Of a stretch of DNA of 64,000 nucleotides, positions 24,209 to 32,255 are shown piece after piece. The notes under the pieces were generated by a model that did no database searches, was not told where the DNA came from, and saw only the letters and a program-made list of their open reading frames with translations. A program made the position numbers and the translations under genes. This stretch comes from SIG77 sp045589595 (GTDB lineage: Bacteria > Verrucomicrobiota > Lentisphaeria > Victivallales > UBA1829). Location of the stretch: positions 92,424 to 156,423 of the forward strand of contig JAZNPK010000043.1 of NCBI GenBank assembly GCA_045589595.1. Direction: 5' to 3'. Position 1 is the stretch's first letter, and each line of letters begins with the position of its first letter.

Positions 24209-26197
24209 ATGAAAAAACATTTGATCGCTTTTCTGCTGACGGCAGCCGTTCTGCCTCTCGCCGCTGTGGTGAAACCGGATTTTCTTTATCAGGACAATTT
24301 TGTGTTCTGTGCAGCGAGACCCGCCCGTATTACCGGTGCGGCTGAGCCCGGAGAAAAAATCGTTGTCCGTATGCTGGATAAAACATACAGCGCCGTTGCA
24401 AATGATGACGGCCGTTTTCTGGTGCAGATCCCCGCACCGGGCGTGGTGAAAACGCCTTTTGATGTGACCATCTCCGGCGCAAAGAATGAAGTCGTAATGA
24501 AGAATGTTCTGTCCGGCATCGTCCTGTTTGCCGCCGGTCAGAGCAATATGGAAGTCCGTGTGAAAGAGACACTGAATCCCGAAGCGGAAGCGGCGTCTGC
24601 CGATCATCCGGCGATCCGTGAATTCAAAGTGGAACACGATTTCGATTTTACGCCCCGCACACAGGCAAAGGGGAAATGGACCGTTGTCACGCCGGAAACT
24701 GCGCCGGAAGTGGGTGCCGCCGCCTTCTATTGCGCAAGGATCCTTCAGAAAGAAATGGACGGCATCCCTGTCGGTATCATTAACAACGCTTACAGCGGTT
24801 CGCCCCAGCAGGCGTGGATCCCGTCGGAATCCGTTTTGCGGATCGCGCCCCACCGGATGCACTCTTTCATCAAATACGCGCATCTTGGGCGCGAGGGCGT
24901 GCGGAAACGCCTGACGGAAATTCATAAACTTCAGAGCAATCACGATACCGGCAGAAAACCGGAGACTGCCGACTGGCATACCGGCAGTTTCAATGATTCC
25001 GGCTGGAAGGATATCAAAGTCCCCGGCTATGTGGAGACCGCATACGGCGAAAATGACGGCGCGTACTGGTTCCGCAGAAGTTTTGATGTCACTGCGGAAC
25101 AGACGGCAAAAGATTTGATGTTCACGCCCGGTATCATCGACGATTACGATGAAGTCTGGATCAATGGTCAGCTCATCGGCAGAACCGGAACAGAAGTCAA
25201 AGATTCCTGGAATGTGAGACGGAACTACAAGATCCCCGCAGGTCTGCTGAAAAACGGAAAAAATGTGATCGCCATCCGCTGCTTCGATTCCGGACACGCG
25301 GGCGGTCTGTTTTACAAGGATAACGGCGGCATCGTGATCCGCGACGGTAAAGCCATTGCCATCGACCTGAACGGGATGTGGAAAATTCAGGCGGAAACGA
25401 TCCTGAAACCCCGGAAATGGCAGCCGGATTTTCTGCCGCTGAACAAAATGTATCACGCGGGCGGCGTGCTGTACAACGCCATGTTCCACCCCCTCAAAGA
25501 AACACCGGTGGACGCCTTCCTCTGGTATCAGGGCGAAAGCAATGCCGGAACTGATGATTATCTGCCCATGCTCCGGGAACAGATCCGGATCGCGCGCCGG
25601 GATCTGAAAAATCCGCGTCTCCCGTTCCTTCTTGTCCAGCTTGCCGCATATCAGGCGCCGGTGAAGGACGCCAACCAGTCCGGCACATGGCCGAAAACAA
25701 GAGCGGATCAGGCGGCGGTGCGTGTACCGACCAGCGTGTTTATGATCCCGACCATCGACATCGGCGATGCCAAAAATATTCACCCGCTCAACAAACAGGA
25801 ACTGGGACGCCGTCTCGCACTCCAACTTCTGCAGGATGTGTTCAAACTGCCCGCATACAAGGGCGCTGTGGCGTATCCGGAGATCAGAAGCGCAACCCTG
25901 AAGGACGGGAAGATCATCCTCGCCCTGCGTAATGACAAAGGAATGAAAACGGTGGACGGGAAAGCTCCCAACGCGTTTGCCGTATCCGGTCCGGCGGTGG
26001 AAGTCAACAAAAAGATGAAGGAAGATTTCAAGTTTGCCGCAGCAGAGATCAAAAACAACACCATCATCGTCACCGTGCCGGAAGGGATCACGGAACCTGC
26101 CACCCTGCGGTATGCGTGGACGATGAACCCGGAAGTCAATACCGTCAACGGAAACGGTTTCCCCCTGCTGCCCGGTCAGTACACGATCCGGAAATGA
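24209..26197 (+). CDS. Sialate O-acetylesterase (SASA family), exported
   Basis: A 662-residue esterase removing 9-O-acetyl or related acetyl groups from sialic acids or other glycans. It has a signal peptide (about 1-19, MKKHLIAFLLTAAVLPLAA). The catalytic Ser lies in FAAGQSNMEV (about 107-116). FLWYQGESNAG (about 438) and IGDAKNIHPLNK (about 518, Asp/His) complete the SASA pattern. An inserted beta-galactosidase-like jelly roll (about 260-385: GAYWFRRSFDV, DEVWINGQLIGRTG) is usual in the long members. Start chosen at ATG 24209 because AGGAA lies 7 bp before it and a signal peptide follows directly; the longer open frame has neither. It is monocistronic and fits mucin glycan use. Confidence 0.9.
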   Translation: MKKHLIAFLLTAAVLPLAAVVKPDFLYQDNFVFCAARPARITGAAEPGEKIVVRMLDKTYSAVANDDGRFLVQIPAPGVVKTPFDVTISGAKNEVVMKNVLSGIVLFAAGQSNMEVRVKETLNPEAEAASADHPAIREFKVEHDFDFTPRTQAKGKWTVVTPETAPEVGAAAFYCARILQKEMDGIPVGIINNAYSGSPQQAWIPSESVLRIAPHRMHSFIKYAHLGREGVRKRLTEIHKLQSNHDTGRKPETADWHTGSFNDSGWKDIKVPGYVETAYGENDGAYWFRRSFDVTAEQTAKDLMFTPGIIDDYDEVWINGQLIGRTGTEVKDSWNVRRNYKIPAGLLKNGKNVIAIRCFDSGHAGGLFYKDNGGIVIRDGKAIAIDLNGMWKIQAETILKPRKWQPDFLPLNKMYHAGGVLYNAMFHPLKETPVDAFLWYQGESNAGTDDYLPMLREQIRIARRDLKNPRLPFLLVQLAAYQAPVKDANQSGTWPKTRADQAAVRVPTSVFMIPTIDIGDAKNIHPLNKQELGRRLALQLLQDVFKLPAYKGAVAYPEIRSATLKDGKIILALRNDKGMKTVDGKAPNAFAVSGPAVEVNKKMKEDFKFAAAEIKNNTIIVTVPEGITEPATLRYAWTMNPEVNTVNGNGFPLLPGQYTIRK

Positions 26198-26217
26198 TCT
26201 GATCCGGTATCAGCCGC

Positions 26218-26251
26218 AAAAAAAAGGCATTGCCGTTGGCGCGGCAATGCC
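26218..26251 (-). terminator. Intrinsic terminator of the pyr operon
   Basis: Perfect 10-bp stem GGCATTGCCG / CGGCAATGCC (26226-26235 with 26242-26251), loop of 6. The adjoining A-tract (26218-26225) is a T-tract on the minus strand, just downstream of pyrC. Confidence 0.85.
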
Positions 26252-26281
26252 TCATCAGATGTCGTTTATTCCGTTAAAATA

Positions 26282-27580
26282 TCATTCTTCGTCCAGAAGG
26301 GAATAGACGCAAACACCGTCCACAAATGTGGCGGCGACGCGGCCTTTCGCCTGATAGCCGTCGAAGGGTGTATTTCTTGACTTGGAGAAGAAATCGTTTT
26401 TGTTGACGGTATATTCCCGGTCCGGATCCAGGATCGTCACGTCGGCAGTCCTGCCGGTGGTGATGCTGCCGATGGGCAGATTCAGCAGTTCGGCGGGACC
26501 TTTGGTGAACTTGGAGATCAGTTCCGGCAGCGTCAGATGACCCTTGTGGACCAGTTCGGTCATCGTGACGGCGTAAGCTGTTTCCAGACCGATGATGCCG
26601 AAGGGGGCGTAGTCGAATTCCACCTGTTTCGCCGTAGCGGTATGCGGTGCGTGGTCGGTGGCGATAATGGAAAGCGTACCGTCTTTCAAGCCTTCGATCA
26701 CAGCCATACGGTCATCTTCCGAACGCAGGGGCGGATTCATTTTGTAGTTGGTGTCGAACCGTTTGATCTCCACATCCGTCAACGCGATATGGTGCGGTGT
26801 CGCTTCGCCGCTGACAGGGATGCCTTGCGCTTGAGCGTTCCGCAGCAGCGCCACGGATTCACGCGCACTGACATGCTGCATGTGGATGTGACAGCCGGAC
26901 ATACGGGCGAGCATGATGTTCCGGGAGATCATCAGTTCTTCGGCGGCACTGGGTTGTCCTTTCATACCGAGCAGAACGGACCAATAGCCTTCGTGCATCA
27001 CGCCGCCCGCCGCAAGGACATTGTTTTCGCAATGGTCCATGACCGGCAGACCGAAACTGCTCGCGTATTCCACAACGTGCCGCATGAGTTCATGGTTCTG
27101 AATACATTTTCCGTCATCGGAGAGCGCCACGGCTCCGGCGTTGTAAAGACTGCCGATCGGCGCCATTTCCTCGCCCTGAAGACCTTTGCTCAAAGCGCCG
27201 CAGGGCAGTACATGGACCATCCCGTCCTTCTCCGCCAGTTCCCGGATATACTGGATCTGGGCGGCGTTGTCGGTCACAGGGGAGGTGTTGGGCATGGCAA
27301 CAACGGTGGTGAAGCCGCCGGCTGCCGCCGCCATCGTGCCGGTACGGACCGTTTCCGCATCCACTTTGCCCGGCTGCCGCAGATGCACATGGACATCGAT
27401 AAATCCGGGTGCGATGACTTTTCCGGTGAGGTCAAGCGTTTCCGCTTCCACGCCTTCCATATCTGCCTGATCTGCGAATTTTCCGTCTTTGATGTAAAGA
27501 TCGCGGATTTCATCCACGCCGTTGACCGGATCGATCACTCTGGCGCCGGTCAGGATCCAGTTGTTTTTCTTGATCATCAT
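26282..27580 (-). CDS. pyrC: Dihydroorotase
   Basis: Catalyses reversible ring closure of N-carbamoyl-aspartate to dihydroorotate in UMP synthesis. The type-I-like chain (432 residues) carries the binuclear zinc site: DVHVHLRQPG at the first strand, VMDHCENN, IHMQHVSARES (metal His), and the catalytic Asp in IATDHAPHT. KMNPPLRSEDDR is the substrate-binding segment. Start placed at ATG 27580, which overlaps the pyrB stop as ATGA; an ATG three codons upstream is the alternative. Cytosolic; last gene of pyrR-pyrB-pyrC and followed by a strong terminator. Confidence 0.95.
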   Translation of the reverse strand: MMIKKNNWILTGARVIDPVNGVDEIRDLYIKDGKFADQADMEGVEAETLDLTGKVIAPGFIDVHVHLRQPGKVDAETVRTGTMAAAAGGFTTVVAMPNTSPVTDNAAQIQYIRELAEKDGMVHVLPCGALSKGLQGEEMAPIGSLYNAGAVALSDDGKCIQNHELMRHVVEYASSFGLPVMDHCENNVLAAGGVMHEGYWSVLLGMKGQPSAAEELMISRNIMLARMSGCHIHMQHVSARESVALLRNAQAQGIPVSGEATPHHIALTDVEIKRFDTNYKMNPPLRSEDDRMAVIEGLKDGTLSIIATDHAPHTATAKQVEFDYAPFGIIGLETAYAVTMTELVHKGHLTLPELISKFTKGPAELLNLPIGSITTGRTADVTILDPDREYTVNKNDFFSKSRNTPFDGYQAKGRVAATFVDGVCVYSLLDEE

Positions 27581-28506
27581 TTCAGACACCCCGCAACGAG
27601 AAAGAGGACTGCCATTCTGACAGCAAGTCCGTTGGTTACCTGTTCCAGAATCACGGACTGGGGACCGTCGGCAATGACCGAATCCAATTCCACGCCCCGG
27701 TTGATGGGACCCGGGTGCATGATCAGCGCATCCGGCGATACATATTTCATGCTGTCCGGATTGATCCCGTAAAATTTAGCATATTCGCCGATGCCGGGGA
27801 AGTATTCCGTTCTCTGCCGTTCATGCTGGATACGCAGAAGATTGATCACATCCGCATCTTTCACCGCATCTTTCAGGTTGCGGCAGACACGCACGCCGAT
27901 CTGTTCAAATTCTTTCGGAACCAGTGTGGCGGGACCGGCAATGGTCACATTCGCGCCCAGTTTCAGCAGACCCCAGATGTTGCTGCGCGCTACACGGCTG
28001 TGGAGAATGTCGCCGATGATCGTCACATTCAGACCTTCAATACGGCCCTTCTTTTCCCGCATGGTGAACATATCCAGCAGCGCCTGCGTCGGATGACTGT
28101 GGGCGCCGTCGCCCGCATTGACAATGGCGCAATCCAGTTCCCGGGAGAGAAAGTTCGGCGCACCCACGGCAGAGTGGCGCATGACTACGATATCCACCTG
28201 CAGCGCACGGATGTTTTTTACGGTGTCAAGCAGCGATTCGCCTTTGCGGAGACTGCTGGCATCAGCCTGAACATTGATCACGTCCGCACTGAGCCGCTTT
28301 TCCGCCAATTCAAAAGAAAGCCGGGTACGGGTACTCGGCTCAACAAACAGGTTCACGACCGTTTTTCCGCGAAGGGCGGGAACTTTTTTCACATTGCGCT
28401 GGGAGACTTTTTTGAACTCCTCTGCAGTGTCGAGGATGTGAACGATCTCCTCGCGTGACAAGTCGTAAAGACTCAACAGGTCTTTCTTTGTCCATTGAAA
28501 ATCCAT
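27577..28506 (-). CDS. pyrB: Aspartate carbamoyltransferase catalytic subunit
   Basis: Transfers the carbamoyl group from carbamoyl phosphate to aspartate, the committed pyrimidine step. It has 309 residues. PSTRTRLSFELA binds carbamoyl phosphate, HPTQALLDMFT and HPGPINRGVEL are the other family signatures, and RIQHERQ contributes to the aspartate site. The ATG at 28506 is preferred over a TTG three codons upstream because AAGGA has good spacing only to the ATG. It is coupled to pyrC downstream (ATGA) and follows pyrR by 14 bp. No pyrI regulatory subunit is present here; control by PyrR is likely. Confidence 0.95.
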   Translation of the reverse strand: MDFQWTKKDLLSLYDLSREEIVHILDTAEEFKKVSQRNVKKVPALRGKTVVNLFVEPSTRTRLSFELAEKRLSADVINVQADASSLRKGESLLDTVKNIRALQVDIVVMRHSAVGAPNFLSRELDCAIVNAGDGAHSHPTQALLDMFTMREKKGRIEGLNVTIIGDILHSRVARSNIWGLLKLGANVTIAGPATLVPKEFEQIGVRVCRNLKDAVKDADVINLLRIQHERQRTEYFPGIGEYAKFYGINPDSMKYVSPDALIMHPGPINRGVELDSVIADGPQSVILEQVTNGLAVRMAVLFLVAGCLK

Positions 28507-28520
28507 AAGATCCAAAATCC

Positions 28521-29078
28521 TTATTTGAGAAGGGTCCGCGGAACAGCATAAACGCCGTCCGTTCCATTGTATTCACTCCACTCCGTACAGAGCCGTTCAT
28601 CCGCCGGTGTCTGACACTCCATACCCACATAGTCCGCACGGATGGGAAATTCACGCATACCGCGGTCCACCAGGATCGCCAGCCGGATCATGGCGGGACG
28701 CCCGTAATCTGTAATGGCATCCAGCGCAGCACGGATGGTCCTGCCGGTGTGAAGAACATCATCCGTCAGGATCACAACACGGTCATTGATGTCAAAGGGG
28801 ATCAGCGTTTCACGGATGGGCGGCAGGACCCTGCGGGTGCCGATGTCGTCCCGGTACATGTTAATGTCCAGCGTTCCGACCGGAGCATCATAACCGCATT
28901 TTTCCCGGATCAACCGGGCAATACGCCTGCTCAACGGGATACCGCAGGACTGGATGCCCAGCAGAGCGACCGGCACCGTTCTGCCGTCGAAAAATTCTCT
29001 GCATACAGCATCTGCGATCTGTTCGACGGCACCCTGTACCCCGGCGGCGTCCATCAGCATACGCTTTTGCGTGTTCAT
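28521..29078 (-). CDS. pyrR: PyrR bifunctional regulator / uracil phosphoribosyltransferase
   Basis: A 185-residue member of the PyrR family, which binds pyr leader mRNA in response to UMP and has weak uracil phosphoribosyltransferase activity. The PRPP loop reads VVILTDDVLHTGRTIRAALD; LGIQSCGIPLSRRIA and TLDINMYRDDIGTR are typical, and LVDRGMREFPIRADYVG matches the C-terminal signature (usually DRGHRELPI). Whether it acts by attenuation here is unclear: I saw no textbook anti-terminator/terminator pair in the 125 bp before it, but a large structured element lies just upstream. Confidence 0.93.
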   Translation of the reverse strand: MNTQKRMLMDAAGVQGAVEQIADAVCREFFDGRTVPVALLGIQSCGIPLSRRIARLIREKCGYDAPVGTLDINMYRDDIGTRRVLPPIRETLIPFDINDRVVILTDDVLHTGRTIRAALDAITDYGRPAMIRLAILVDRGMREFPIRADYVGMECQTPADERLCTEWSEYNGTDGVYAVPRTLLK

Positions 29079-29135
29079 CAGTCAGCTTCTCCTTGAAAAA
29101 AGAGGATAAAAAAACAGTTGTAACTTCTAACCGGT

Positions 29136-29164
29136 AAAATAATCCGTCATGCCGCAATATTCCA
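29136..29164 (-). promoter_or_regulatory. Possible pyr operon promoter
   Basis: Minus-strand TGGAAT (29164-29159), 17 bp, TATTTT (29141-29136), about 58 bp upstream of pyrR. The -35 is weak, so this is tentative. Confidence 0.35.
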
Positions 29165-29202
29165 CCCCGGGAACAAAAAATAATGAAAATTTTTTCCACA
29201 TA

Positions 29203-29350
29203 CGCCCGCACGGACGCACCGGCGCGGCTCCGCGCGGCACTGCCGCGCAATGCGTTCCGCCCGGCGTGCCGCACAGCACTCCGGACGGAACGGCATAACA
29301 GCCCGGCGGAGCGGGCTGTCGGAGCCGCGCCGGTGGTGTCCGTGCGGGCG
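29203..29350. repeat. Cloverleaf-forming palindromic element (long closing stem with three hairpins)
   Basis: The arms 29203-29232 and 29320-29350 are almost perfectly complementary: they pair along about 30 bp, with one short interruption where GC faces GGTG. Between them sit three separate hairpins: GCGCGGC-ACT-GCCGCGC (29232-29248); GTTCCG-C-CCGG with CCGG-A-CGGAAC (29254-29291, 16-base loop); and ACAGCCCG/CGGGCTGT (29298-29319). The element is far more GC-rich than the AT-rich flanks. It could be an interspersed REP-like or mobile palindrome, or a structured RNA in front of pyrR. Confidence 0.85.
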
Positions 29351-29401
29351 CTGATATGGCTCGATGGCAGAAGAATAATTCACGGACATGCAAACAATTA
29401 T

Positions 29402-29429
29402 TTGAATTTTTCAAAACAGATATTATATT
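29402..29429 (+). promoter_or_regulatory. Sigma-70 promoter for secreted SGNH hydrolase
   Basis: TTGAAT (29402-29407), 16-bp spacer, TATATT (29424-29429), 34 bp before the ATG at 29464. GGAGG follows as ribosome-binding site. Confidence 0.65.
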
Positions 29430-29463
29430 GTATGGAACACGATCAACAACCGGAGGAAACGGA

Positions 29464-30771
29464 ATGAAAAAAATATTGACTGGTCTGACGCTTGCGATGA
29501 CGGCCGCCGCCGCTTTTGCGGGTGAAGTTCTTTTTACGGAAAAAGAGTATGTTGCGGGGAACGGCAAAGTGTATCTGCCTGAAACTGCGGCAGAAGTCAT
29601 GTCGGAAGACGGCAGGATCTCTCTGCGTGTGGAAATGGAATATGCGTCCGACAAACGCTGTACTTTTGAATTTGCGTCGGACAACAGTGCTTTCAGCGGT
29701 TTGTGCAACAAATTCATTCCCGGCACGAAGGGGGAAGTGAGAAAACTTTCTCTCGACTGCACATTTTACACCCAGAGTTACGCAAAGACATTTTTCCGGA
29801 TCAACAAAAGCAATGTATTTGAACTCAAAAGTCTGAGTGTCAGAACGATCGATGCGGAAGAATATGTACCCTGTACCTGCAAGCCGGAAGTCCACTGGTT
29901 CAAAAACACCCGCTGCGTGAAAATGAAAAATGAACTTGCCGCCATGAAGCCGGGTTACATTCTTCTGCTGGGCGATTCCCTGACGGACAACTGGGGCAAA
30001 AATGACCGTTTCAACTACATGAAGGAAAACTTCAATGTGTACAATGCGGGCAACTGTTCCGACCGGATCGAAGATCTGTTGTGGCGTGTGAACGATATGG
30101 GCGAGACCATCAAAGCGAATCCGCCGTCTCTGGTGACGCTGCTGATCGGGACCAACAATCTCAGTGCCCAACACAGCAATGAAGACATTGCGAAAGGTCT
30201 TGAGAATCTGATCGGGACCGTCCGGAAATATTGTCCGGAAACAAAATTTATCGTTTTTGCCATTCCGCCCCGCGCCCACAGTAAACTGCGTCCCCTGCCG
30301 TTCCCGGCATTTGTCAACGAACTGTACCGCCGCCGGATGAGTGAACTGGCGATCCCCTTCTTCAACTTCTCCGATCTGCTTCTGGATCCCGATACGGATC
30401 TGATGATCGGCGGCATGTATGAAAACGATATGCTGCATTTTTCCGATCGCGGTTATGCGGAAGTGGTGACGCCCTTCATTTCCGGTGCCATCCGTCTTGC
30501 CAACGCAAAGAACCGTCCCGCCCGTTACTTTGAAGTGATGGCGGCATGGGAGGAATACCTGCGTGACCGCCTCGAAACGACGACGAAAAATCACGCACTG
30601 GAGGAAATGCTCGCCTGCAGGATCCACCTTGCAGATCTGAATCGGTATTATCTGGATGTGTTCAAAACGCTGGAAAAAGATCCCGGTGCAGCGGTGACAT
30701 ATCCCGCAGAACTGCTCCGTCAGCAGAAAGCGGAAGGTTTGCCGGAGTTCATCCGCGAACTGCTGAAATAA
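29464..30771 (+). CDS. Exported SGNH/GDSL hydrolase (PAF-acetylhydrolase-like)
   Basis: A 435-residue secreted esterase with a signal peptide (about 1-19, MKKILTGLTLAMTAAAAFA). Residues about 20-150 form a beta-rich accessory domain. The SGNH domain has block I LLLGDSLTDNWGK (Ser at about 172), block II Gly in VYNAGNCSDR, block III TLLIGTNNLSAQHS, and the late Asp/His of LHFSDRGYAEV. Start chosen for GGAGG at 6-7 bp and the signal peptide; the longer open frame lacks both. A helical C-terminal extension (about 360-435) is unusual. It probably deacylates glycans in the periplasm; monocistronic, with its own terminator. Confidence 0.85.
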   Translation: MKKILTGLTLAMTAAAAFAGEVLFTEKEYVAGNGKVYLPETAAEVMSEDGRISLRVEMEYASDKRCTFEFASDNSAFSGLCNKFIPGTKGEVRKLSLDCTFYTQSYAKTFFRINKSNVFELKSLSVRTIDAEEYVPCTCKPEVHWFKNTRCVKMKNELAAMKPGYILLLGDSLTDNWGKNDRFNYMKENFNVYNAGNCSDRIEDLLWRVNDMGETIKANPPSLVTLLIGTNNLSAQHSNEDIAKGLENLIGTVRKYCPETKFIVFAIPPRAHSKLRPLPFPAFVNELYRRRMSELAIPFFNFSDLLLDPDTDLMIGGMYENDMLHFSDRGYAEVVTPFISGAIRLANAKNRPARYFEVMAAWEEYLRDRLETTTKNHALEEMLACRIHLADLNRYYLDVFKTLEKDPGAAVTYPAELLRQQKAEGLPEFIRELLK

Positions 30772-30792
30772 TCATCCGTTCCGGACAGACAG

Positions 30793-30830
30793 AACGGCGG
30801 TGCAGATATGAGCTGACACCGCCGTTTTTT
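30793..30830 (+). terminator. Intrinsic terminator after SGNH hydrolase
   Basis: Stem AACGGCGGTG / CACCGCCGTT (30793-30802 with 30816-30825), followed by a T-tract. Confidence 0.85.
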
Positions 30831-30838
30831 ATTGCAGC

Positions 30839-30877
30839 ACAAAAAAAGGATCGCTTCCACCGTGATGAAAGCGATCC
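30839..30877 (-). terminator. Intrinsic terminator of the waaA/ceramidase-like operon
   Basis: Stem GGATCGCTT / AAGCGATCC (30848-30856 with 30869-30877); the adjoining A-tract is the minus-strand T-tract. Confidence 0.8.
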
Positions 30878-30896
30878 CTGAAAAATATATCCCCGA

Positions 30897-32237
30897 TCAG
30901 CCGTTGATCAGCTTGATGCCCAGCGCGATCAGTTTCGGAGCCAGATCGTGTGCCGGAGCCGTACGGCTGGGGCGTGTTTCGTATCCGCCGCCGCGTTCAT
31001 AGCAGTCGGGCATACCGAGATATCCCATGTATCCGTTTGCCACAGCAGCGATGATGGTGCAGGGGAATGTGGATGCCGCTTTGATGGCGAAGCCCAGTTC
31101 CACAAAGGGTTCGCAGGGGAGAGTCTGGATGCAGAGCGCTTTTCCGAACTTCAGCGCGACCATCCGTTCAAACCGTTTTTCCGTCATGGGATTTTCGCGG
31201 CAGTCGGTGATCCGTTTTGCAAAATAGCGCAGCACGTAGGGATTTCCGGCGGCGAGACCCTCACTTGTCAGGTCTTTGGCTTCCGATGCAACCACGCCTT
31301 CCAGTTCGTCCACAACTTTTTTCGCGGCGTTGTATTCTTCATCCGTGATCTGGACCGGGGGACATTCGATTTCTTCCGCAACGGCGCTGATGCTGTCGAT
31401 TTCCACCGGCAGGGCGGAGTAGAGCATGGAGATGACAGCGGCGGCGTAACCTTTGCCGATACGGCAGGCTTCTGCATAATTGGTCTGATCGAAAGCGGTC
31501 TTCACATTGAAGTGATTGATATTGCCCTGACAACCGAGGATGGTCATGACGGGGATATCATAGCCGTAGTGATCCTGAATGGCGCGTTCCATTCTGCCCG
31601 GCCAGTCGGCAGATACCATTTCATCGCCGATGGTGTCCGTGTGATTGCTGATGTTGGTGACGATCAGTTTGTCCATACCGTCCTGACGGATGATGAAGAA
31701 GGGGATATCGGGATCGATTTCGCCTTCGGGACCGACGATGCCGGGGTTCAGTTTGCCGGGATTGGTCAGAACGCCGCCGTCTTTCATCCAGAAACGACGG
31801 TTGAACGCCAGATTGTGACAGACCGCTTTGCCGGTGAGCATTTGCGCTTCCGCCAGACTTTCATTGGCGATTTTGACAGCGGAAACAGTTTTTGCCGCGA
31901 GAGAACGGATGTAGTCTTCATCCACCGGAGATTCCGGGGAGAAATCCATGCTGATGTAGGGGGCAGTGTGGGTGTGGATGGCACTGAACACCAGATTTCC
32001 GGCGAAGTCGATCCCCGCCTTCTGAAGTTCGTCCATAAAGAAATCGCAAACTGTCCGGGGCAGACCGATCAGATCGTACGCAACGATACCGGTTTTGACG
32101 CCGTTACATTCAAAAACTGCCGCTTTCACAAAGAGACAGTCGTGGGCGCCGATGTTCGGACGGGGTTCAAAGTAACCGCTGAGTTTCACTCCGCGTTTCG
32201 GGGTAATGTTTTCTTTCGCAAAACCGAACTGGAACAT
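30897..32237 (-). CDS. Neutral/alkaline non-lysosomal ceramidase-like protein
   Basis: A 446-residue protein with the ceramidase-type fold seen in many PVC and Bacteroidetes proteins. FGFAKENITPKRGVKLSGYF is the typical entry, FSAIHTHTAPYISM corresponds to the ATHTHSGP metal/catalytic motif, and ILGCQGNINHFNV matches the second His-rich segment. No signal peptide is seen, so true lipid hydrolysis is doubtful; other amide substrates are possible. ATG 32237 is chosen because AGGAGG lies 8 bp before it, while it directly touches the ATG at 32243. It follows waaA by 18 bp and is likely co-transcribed. Confidence 0.78.
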   Translation of the reverse strand: MFQFGFAKENITPKRGVKLSGYFEPRPNIGAHDCLFVKAAVFECNGVKTGIVAYDLIGLPRTVCDFFMDELQKAGIDFAGNLVFSAIHTHTAPYISMDFSPESPVDEDYIRSLAAKTVSAVKIANESLAEAQMLTGKAVCHNLAFNRRFWMKDGGVLTNPGKLNPGIVGPEGEIDPDIPFFIIRQDGMDKLIVTNISNHTDTIGDEMVSADWPGRMERAIQDHYGYDIPVMTILGCQGNINHFNVKTAFDQTNYAEACRIGKGYAAAVISMLYSALPVEIDSISAVAEEIECPPVQITDEEYNAAKKVVDELEGVVASEAKDLTSEGLAAGNPYVLRYFAKRITDCRENPMTEKRFERMVALKFGKALCIQTLPCEPFVELGFAIKAASTFPCTIIAAVANGYMGYLGMPDCYERGGGYETRPSRTAPAHDLAPKLIALGIKLING

Positions 32238-32255
32238 GGTCATTCCTCCTGTGTT

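Larger units (their letters stand above)
29079..29463. other. 385-bp divergent intergenic region with a cloverleaf palindrome
   Basis: Separates pyrR (minus) from a secreted SGNH hydrolase (plus). It contains a possible pyr promoter, a 148-bp GC-rich multibranched palindrome and a good plus-strand promoter. Short open frames through the palindrome are Arg/Pro/Ala-rich on both strands and are not considered genes. Confidence 0.7.

Noticed and set aside
29127..29467. Several 80-210-codon frames through the cloverleaf element
   Set aside because: Composition is dominated by Arg, Pro and Ala on both strands, as expected for a GC-rich palindrome, with no start signals.
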